From Sceloporus undulatus (lineage: Eukaryota > Chordata > Lepidosauria > Squamata > Phrynosomatidae), in assembly GCF_019175285.1 (NCBI RefSeq), contig NC_056523.1, positions 187,519,608 through 187,583,607 on the forward strand: 64,000 nt of DNA, written 5' to 3'. The notes under the pieces are model-generated. The model searched no databases and was not told the DNA's origin. It was given only the letters and a program-made list of their open reading frames with translations. Each line of letters opens with the position of its first letter. Positions within the stretch are counted from its first letter, which is position 1. Shown piece by piece: positions 59,763 through 64,000 of this stretch. A program made the position numbers and the translations under genes.

Positions 59763-62390
59763 TGATGCTAAACCCTCTGAGCTATCCCTGTCCCTTCCAG
59801 CTGTGTTCCCAACTTGAGCAGCTGGAGAAGGAGAACAAGAGCCTACGGGAAGAAGGAGCAGTGCCAGGAGCAGGAGCCACAGAAGGAACTTCCCCAGCCA
59901 GCCCAGTGGATGGGGAACTGCTGCGGCTGCAGGCAGAGAACTCAGCACTACAGAAGAACATGGCAGGTACTGTGCTTAGCGAAAGTGGACTTGGAATACT
60001 TGGGATAAAGACAGGGAAGTCCCAGAAATGTTTGGGGATGGTGGTGGAGATGGAGGGAGACAACCGAAGTGGCAGAGAGACTTCACTATTGAAAGATGAT
60101 GAACCGTTGTTCTGGCCAAGCAGTTGTCTGGCAAGTTTTCCTTCTATGGTTGTGCGATGGGGCCTAGGAATAGCCTTGCCCATGTGGCACACTGAGCCAG
60201 TATTATATTGCTCACATCAAGGGCAAGCTAGGATGTGTGTAGATCATAGATGGGGAACCTATGGCCATCCAGGTGGTGTTGTATTTCCAGTTCTTATCAG
60301 CAATGGCCAACCTAGTGAACAGTGAGGCATGATGGAAATCATTAATCAGCATTTGGAGGGTCCAAGGTTCCTCTACCTATGATGTAGATGTGGGTAGAGG
60401 GATTTGATGAAGGGCCATGGCAAATGAGTGATGAAATAGCAGAAACAGCAGGTCTGGTTAAAGGACAAAAGAGCAGGAAAGCAGAAGGCATCATAGGTCA
60501 CAAAAATATCCCCCCTTCTCCGGTATTGTTGCTGGGAAAAGTGGGAAAATGGAGAGTAAAGTGTCTTTTTTTTTTCTTCCAGGAGGTGGTGAAATAGTTC
60601 TGATTTTTTTGTGGGAGATCCAGCCCTGCAATCAGACCATTTATCTCATTGGTGGGATGGTAGTGACAAAGTGCTCACTACAGTTTTAAACTGGGATTGA
60701 AAATAATGACTTGGCAGGGCAAAGAGGGGTTGGTGGAGACAGAGATTGGACATTAGGGGAGCCCACTGTACGCTGAATAGGAACTCAGAAGCAGGACATT
60801 CACAGGACAAGTTTGGAACCCACTCTGGCTCTTCAGCTTTACAGGAGCGCTATGAGAAGGAAGTGGCCCGGCAAGCAGAAAACCGAAGTAGTGGGAAGGG
60901 GGATGCTTCCATGGATCCTCCACCTGCTGGGCAAGAGGGTGCAGAGCCTCAGTCATCTGACAGTGCTGGTGGCAGCAATAGCGGATCCCAGCAGCTGCTC
61001 TCGGAGGTGGAGCTGAAGTGGCAGACGGAGAGGGAAGAGAAGATTCTTTTGAAAGAGCAGCTGCAAAGCCTCGAGGTAAAAGGCCACCTGGGACACTGCC
61101 CTTCTCCCCAGGGACTGTTGGTTCTTAGCCATGGCTAGCAGTCTTGGCTGATAAGAAGAGTGTTTGATGGGTTTTCTGCACCTTTTTGGTGCATTGTTGT
61201 TGTCTGCTATTATTATTTGATTATTATTATATTTATTTGTATCCTGCTCTTTTCCCAGAACTGGGACCCAAAGCCACTCACAGTGTTAAAACAAAAGTAC
61301 AGTTAAAAATGTAGAAAAGTGATACATTAAAATAGAATTAAATGATTACAATGTTAAAATAGATTGCTTGTTAAAAGAATCAAATACAGTTCAAAAAGAC
61401 AAAATTGTTTAAAACACTTCAAAACAGTACAACACCCCAGGCTGTTCTTTAAAAACAAATGTGTGATAAGCCTTGTCAATAATATGGCAGTCACTACTAC
61501 TACTACTGTTATAACTTGCTGTTCACCGCTATGATCTTTGGAATAGCGGTATATAAATAAAACATATTATTATTATTATTAATTTATATAGTTGTGATAA
61601 GGTTTAGTGAAAATGTGTATGGAGTGTCTGGGAAATGTGCTGTGTGTGGCATCTATCAAAATACTTAAAAGGGGCAGGCAATAACTCATAAAAATAAGTT
61701 TCAAGTCCCTGGATTCCCTTTTGCATTTGTGCTGCAGAAGAACATCACTCCCAGTACCCCTCAACCTCCCAATGTGCAGTATTGTGGGTGTGTTATTTGT
61801 TTGCTCAGAACAGTGAGTGACACCTATTTGTTTGAGTCACGGAAAGTTGAAGAATCCTGAGATGTGGGTACTCCATTACTTCCAGTTTCTTTGCTTTACT
61901 TCCAGAGGGAAGCCACAGCCTTTCCTTGTCCTCACTAGAACACTAAACCAGCTTGTACCTTATTCTAAGGAAGAAAACCTTTAGTCCTCTGGATGTTTGC
62001 AGTCACAAACTCCACAATTCCTTACCATTGGTTATGTTCACTAAGGCTCCTGGGAGTTCAAAGTCCTGGAGGGTCAAAAGGTCACAGCCCTCTTTTATGG
62101 GAGGGGAGAACTGAAGGAATTTCTCAAAGAATGTATCTGAGGCATTTTGACCACTAAAGAATATCTCTCCTTTTTTATGTCCTCCTGGTGCAGGCATCCA
62201 AGACAACAGAAATGTCCCGTTTGCAGCAAGAACTCAGCAAGGTGAGAAGAAAACTCTGTGTCTGTGTGTCTCAGGGGACAGGGGGGAAGTAGGGGTGACA
62301 GTTTAATGGGTGATCACTGTTACTGGTGGGAACTCACAGCTCCTTCTTTCCTGTACAGCTTGCAGAGAAGCTAAAGAAGAAGCAGGAGAG
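50655..62390 (+). CDS. GRIPAP1: GRIPAP1 (GRASP-1), N-terminal part: coding exons 1-9
   Basis: Nine exons join in frame into 263 residues plus a split codon, from [14 protein letters not shown] to [10 protein letters not shown]. Text such as [57 protein letters not shown] and [18 protein letters not shown] matches human GRIPAP1 closely. GRIPAP1 is a long coiled-coil protein (about 840 aa in human), a Rab4 effector on early/recycling endosomes that binds GRIP1 through its C-terminal part and supports AMPA-receptor recycling. The visible part is almost all predicted coiled coil, broken by a Gly/Ser/Pro-rich, poorly conserved linker (about residues 175-212). The remaining two thirds, with the GRIP1-binding region, lie beyond the right edge. 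Transcription is in the same direction as TFE3, as in human Xp11.23, but from its own CpG-rich promoter. Confidence 0.95.
50878..51422. repeat. Minisatellite in GRIPAP1 intron 1, about 7 units of ~73 bp
   Basis: Units follow GGACCACAGCTTCCATCAGC, CCCAGCCATTGGTGAGGTGG, GGGACCATGGGAGCTGTGGT, CTAACTTCCCTCT with 10-20% divergence. The text CTGCAACTCCCATCAGCCCC ties the unit to the dispersed 'ggactacaactccca' family. Confidence 0.85.
51424..51570. repeat. 'ttttgtgggtttttcgggct' element, short palindromic copy
   Basis: GTGGGTTTTTCAAGCTATGT and CCCGAAAAACCCGCAAAAAA are inverted arms around a deleted centre; it then runs into GGCCATGAAAGCCTTCGACT. Confidence 0.7.
51854..52087. mobile_element. Tigger-type MITE in GRIPAP1 intron 1
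   Basis: The left end CAGTCGGTCCTCCATATCC and right end GCAAAAGGCCCACTG are flanked by TA. This is the cleanest copy of the family in the window. Confidence 0.8.
52810..53021. repeat. Palindromic MITE variant
   Basis: GCTGCCACCCTACAGAAATA against reversed GGCTGCTACTACACTGTAG; mirrored TTTAACTGCCATGGCTCAAT arms. Confidence 0.7.
53996..54062 (+). CDS. GRIPAP1: GRIPAP1 coding exon 2
   Basis: Acceptor TTGCTAG|GCC, donor ACTG|GTAAGA. It encodes [20 protein letters not shown] and TT plus a split Glu, the opening coiled coil. Confidence 0.95.
55206..55436 (+). mobile_element. tRNA-derived SINE, full length
   Basis: TATAGTGGTTTGAGTGCTGG, GAGACCAGAGTTCGATTCTC, AAACCCACTGGGTGACCTTG and the tail CTTGAAAGCACACCACAACA. 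This is the best-preserved plus-sense copy. Confidence 0.85.
55496..55677 (-). mobile_element. Old tRNA-derived SINE
   Basis: GTGTCTTCCAGTTGACTGTG through CAAGCTCACACAGTGGGTTT and ATAGCACTATATCATGCTGG; heavily diverged. Confidence 0.6.
55767..55828 (+). CDS. GRIPAP1: GRIPAP1 coding exon 3
   Basis: Acceptor GTTTTTAG, donor AAG|GTGAAG. It encodes [20 protein letters not shown] and K. The reading frame joins both neighbours exactly. Confidence 0.95.
56479..56505 (+). CDS. GRIPAP1: GRIPAP1 coding exon 4 (27-nt microexon)
   Basis: A nine-codon exon, ALSKSKKAQ, between TTTTGCAG and CAG|GTAAGG. The same residues follow AKAQK in the human protein. Phase 0 on both sides means it could be skipped without breaking the frame. 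Confidence 0.93.
56506..57586 (+). other. GRIPAP1 intron 4
   Basis: One palindromic MITE-like element occupies 57011-57237. No other feature was recognised. Confidence 0.7.
57011..57237. repeat. Palindromic 'gtgcatctacactgtag' MITE
   Basis: AGGTGCATCTACACTGTAG against reversed GGGTGCATCTACACTGTAG; a nearly perfect fold-back copy. Confidence 0.8.
57587..57694 (+). CDS. GRIPAP1: GRIPAP1 coding exon 5
   Basis: A CT-rich tract and CTTCCAG acceptor precede 36 codons, [20 protein letters not shown] to LMQELSK; donor AAG|GTACTG. Heptad hydrophobic spacing is intact. Confidence 0.95.
57799..58018 (-). mobile_element. tRNA-derived SINE
   Basis: CGCCTTCAGGTCATTTCTGA through AAGGTCACCCAGTTGGTCTC and ACGAACCCTGGTTTCCCAGT. 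Confidence 0.8.
58088..58122. repeat. (CT)n microsatellite
   Basis: About 17 uninterrupted CT units in GRIPAP1 intron 5. Confidence 0.9.
58460..58673. repeat. Palindromic DNA element, diverged
   Basis: It contains CACCCTGGGATTTGCAGTTT and the inverted CAAACTACAAATCCCAGGAG arms of the same superfamily; the ends are unclear. Confidence 0.5.
59381..59682. repeat. Fold-back element 'gcacctttgagactaactgaa', long copy
   Basis: TTGTAGCACTTTTGAGACTA at the left and TTAATCTCAGAGGTGCTACA at the right are inverted. The interior is longer than in 18205-18380. Confidence 0.7.
59728..59760. repeat. (GT)n microsatellite
   Basis: About 16 GT units ending 40 bases before the GRIPAP1 exon 6 acceptor, outside the expected polypyrimidine tract. 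Confidence 0.9.
59801..59966 (+). CDS. GRIPAP1: GRIPAP1 coding exon 6
   Basis: Acceptor CCTTCCAG, donor GCAG|GTACTG. It encodes [20 protein letters not shown], a short Gly/Ala/Ser/Pro linker, and [21 protein letters not shown] (GT)n run lies just upstream of the acceptor (about 59731-59760). Confidence 0.95.
60837..61075 (+). CDS. GRIPAP1: GRIPAP1 coding exon 7
   Basis: Acceptor GCTCTTCAG, donor GAG|GTAAAA. It encodes [15 protein letters not shown], a long polar Gly/Ser/Pro segment without good human alignment, then [20 protein letters not shown] and SLE. Both coiled-coil ends match human GRIPAP1. Confidence 0.94.
61076..62193 (+). other. GRIPAP1 intron 7
   Basis: A minus-strand (ATT)n-tailed repeat (61207-61490) and a short plus-strand tail of a related type (about 61520-61580) form a tail-to-tail pair. 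A 'ctccagatg'-type remnant is at about 61985-62085. Nothing else is recognised. Confidence 0.65.
61207..61490 (-). repeat. (ATT)n-tailed retroposon 3' end
   Basis: ATTTATTTGTATCCTGCTCT, CCCAGAACTGGGACCCAAAG and CCACTCACAGTGTTAAAACA match the 45440 copy in order. Confidence 0.6.
62194..62241 (+). CDS. GRIPAP1: GRIPAP1 coding exon 8
   Basis: Acceptor TGGTGCAG, donor AAG|GTGAGA. Sixteen codons, [16 protein letters not shown], match the human stretch SSKQAETSRLQEELAK. Confidence 0.93.
62359..62390 (+). CDS. GRIPAP1: GRIPAP1 coding exon 9
   Basis: Acceptor CTGTACAG, donor GAGAG|GTAAGT. It encodes [10 protein letters not shown] plus a split codon (AG-). The next exon should begin FCRLQTEKETL-like after a completed Ser; I found no such exon before 64000. 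Confidence 0.92.
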
Positions 62391-64000
62391 GTAAGTCTGG
62401 GGTGGGAGAGGGTCTCTGCTAAAGTAGGGAGTGGGATTTATTTTCACTAGTGGGCCAGAATTCTTCTATCTGGCATACTGTAACTATTTAGCTTTAATTT
62501 TTAAATAAAAAAAGCAGATTACTCAGCCTTATAACATGGAAGGATTTTAAAAATAGTTGATGAATTGCCCTTTTGGACAAATGTTCATTCAAGTTATAGT
62601 AAATAACTCAAAGAACATTATTATAGAACCATATAGTGCCTGCTTCTTGGCAAATACCATAAATTAGGAGGTGGGAAAGCTTGACAGGAAGGACAGAAAG
62701 AGTTGGAAGGCTAACTGGGAGGGATAGGGTAGTTCTAGTCAGTTTTCCGAGGTGGGTCCAATTTTCCTGAGCCTAGAGGGGGACTGGAGAGTTGGGCTTT
62801 ACTCAGAAGCAAAGAATTAAATCAGATCCCATTTTAAAGCTATCCAAGTGGATGGCCATCTTGTGATAACAAATTATACAGTTTGACTGTGTGAAAAAGT
62901 ATTGATCTTTGCATAGATTCTACTTCCACAATTTGGCCCTCTAGTTCAGCTTCAGTAGATGATTCTGAGTTCAGTGGTACTTGCATATTTAGAAAACAGT
63001 GTTTCATCTCACCTAATTTACTGTCGCTCAGACTGACATTTAGCTTGTTGGCCAAAAAAATCTGGCTGCAGTCTGAAGAATCATGAAACGAGGCCTAGTG
63101 TTGTTACTAGTCCAAGAAATGTTTTTGGTCTTTTTAACCCCTTGGCTGTCTTCCCTTCCACACCCTCATACTTAAGAGAAACTGTGTCTACAGCAGACAG
63201 GAGCCAATTATTTTGTTATTTCAGGAGAGTCACATGCTTTAAAAAAATTGTGTGTGTGTGTGGGGGGGGGGGAATAAAACTACACCAGACTAATGTTAGT
63301 CATTTGGATGAACTAGAGCCAAGGTGGGGTGGTGGTTAGGATGTTGAACAGGGATCGATGAGGACCCAGTAAGTCTGTCTCCCTCCCTCTGTTTTTCTCT
63401 CTCTTTTCTAATTATTTTGAGGATGAAGCAAGGAGTAGACAGCTTATGTAAACTTTATGGAGCTCAGTGAAGGAAAAGGCAGTTGGTTAATTAATACCTA
63501 AATTATTTATTGATTTGATTGTTCTATACATTTATATTGCATTTTTTCTTTACTAAATGTCCACTTGTAGATAGTTCTTCCCACTCCTGCTGTATTTTAT
63601 CCTCCCACCAACAATGTGAAGTAGATCAGTTAGAATGAGTGACCTGAACAAGGTCATTCAGTGAGCTCCATGATTTGAGGCAGGATTTGAGACAGGTCTT
63701 CCCAATCCTAATCCAGTTTTCAGGTCACCACACTATTCTGAAACCAGAAGCAACTCTATGCATCGCTGACCTTTTTAACTTGCTATGTTTGTCTGCATAT
63801 TAGAAGAGGAAAGTTATCCATCAAAGCTTGAAAAAGTTACTGTTTGGAACTGCAACTCTCCCTGACAGCATAGCTAGTGCCTATGTTGGTTGATATGACT
63901 ATATGCTTCTTTTCCCATCAGCAAAGACACATCAGTATGTTTGGCAGAATTTGTATTTTTGAGAGGGGAGGGAAATCTACTTTTTGCTTCTGTCCTACTT
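62391..64000 (+). other. GRIPAP1 intron 9 (continues past window)
   Basis: No exon matching the next human GRIPAP1 segment was found. An old MIR-like SINE lies at about 63600-63740 and a (GT)n/poly-G run at 63249-63271. The rest shows nothing recognised. Confidence 0.65.
63600..63740 (-). mobile_element. MIR-like ancient SINE remnant
   Basis: The text AGGTCATTCAGTGAGCTCCA, GGCAGGATTTGAGACAGGTC and CACCACACTATTCTG follows the MIR/CORE-SINE order in minus sense, heavily diverged. Confidence 0.45.

Larger units (their letters stand above)
57695..59800 (+). other. GRIPAP1 intron 5
   Basis: It carries a minus-strand tRNA-SINE (57799-58018), a (CT)n run (58088-58122), a palindromic element (about 58460-58673), a fold-back element (59381-59682) and a (GT)n run next to exon 6. 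Confidence 0.75.

Overview
The window is a gene-bearing stretch of a vertebrate nuclear genome, most likely a squamate reptile (lizard). Two neighbouring protein-coding genes are read left to right: TFE3, from its second coding exon to its 3' UTR, and the first nine coding exons of GRIPAP1. The human orthologues are also adjacent and in the same relative orientation (TFE3 then GRIPAP1 in Xp11.23), so this is conserved synteny. The reptile call rests on the repeats: CR1 LINE copies with a reptile/bird-type CR1 3' end, an L1-like fragment, many tRNA-derived SINEs ending in (CAA)n/(ACA)n, 5S rRNA-derived SINEs, and dense small palindromic DNA transposons of Tigger/pogo type (TA target sites) and hAT type (8-bp target sites). 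No species name can be given from sequence alone.

Layout. 1-17817 is TFE3 upstream/first-intron sequence, almost all repeats, with one candidate alternative first exon ending at 13113. The usual TFE3 first coding exon was not found and may lie left of the window. TFE3 coding exons lie at 17818-17931, 28140-28353, 29619-29900, 30035-30112, 30951-31068, 31199-31255, 39249-39324, 41634-41781 and 41889-42197. All join in frame and give 464 residues of a MiT/TFE bHLH-leucine-zipper factor. The 3' UTR runs to about 44.08 kb. The 6-kb intergenic gap (44.1-50.3 kb) holds an L1-like fragment, an 87-bp GC-rich minisatellite, an AT-repeat block, a SINE split by a hAT element and a microsatellite block built of alternating inverted copies. 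A CpG-rich promoter at about 49.9-50.87 kb precedes GRIPAP1 exon 1 (ATG at 50655). Its further exons are at 53996-54062, 55767-55828, 56479-56505, 57587-57694, 59801-59966, 60837-61075, 62194-62241 and 62359-62390, giving residues 1-263. The rest of the gene continues to the right.

How the genes relate. TFE3 is a nutrient-regulated transcription factor for lysosome and autophagy genes. GRIPAP1 (GRASP-1) is a coiled-coil Rab4 effector of recycling endosomes. Both touch endolysosomal biology, but the sequence shows no shared regulation; each appears to have its own promoter. I found no new multi-gene system. The observations most worth checking are a possible alternative TFE3 first exon, a shortened TFE3 activation-domain exon, several cleanly dated nested transposon insertions, and two minisatellites, one with an indel-rich pattern that may be an assembly problem.
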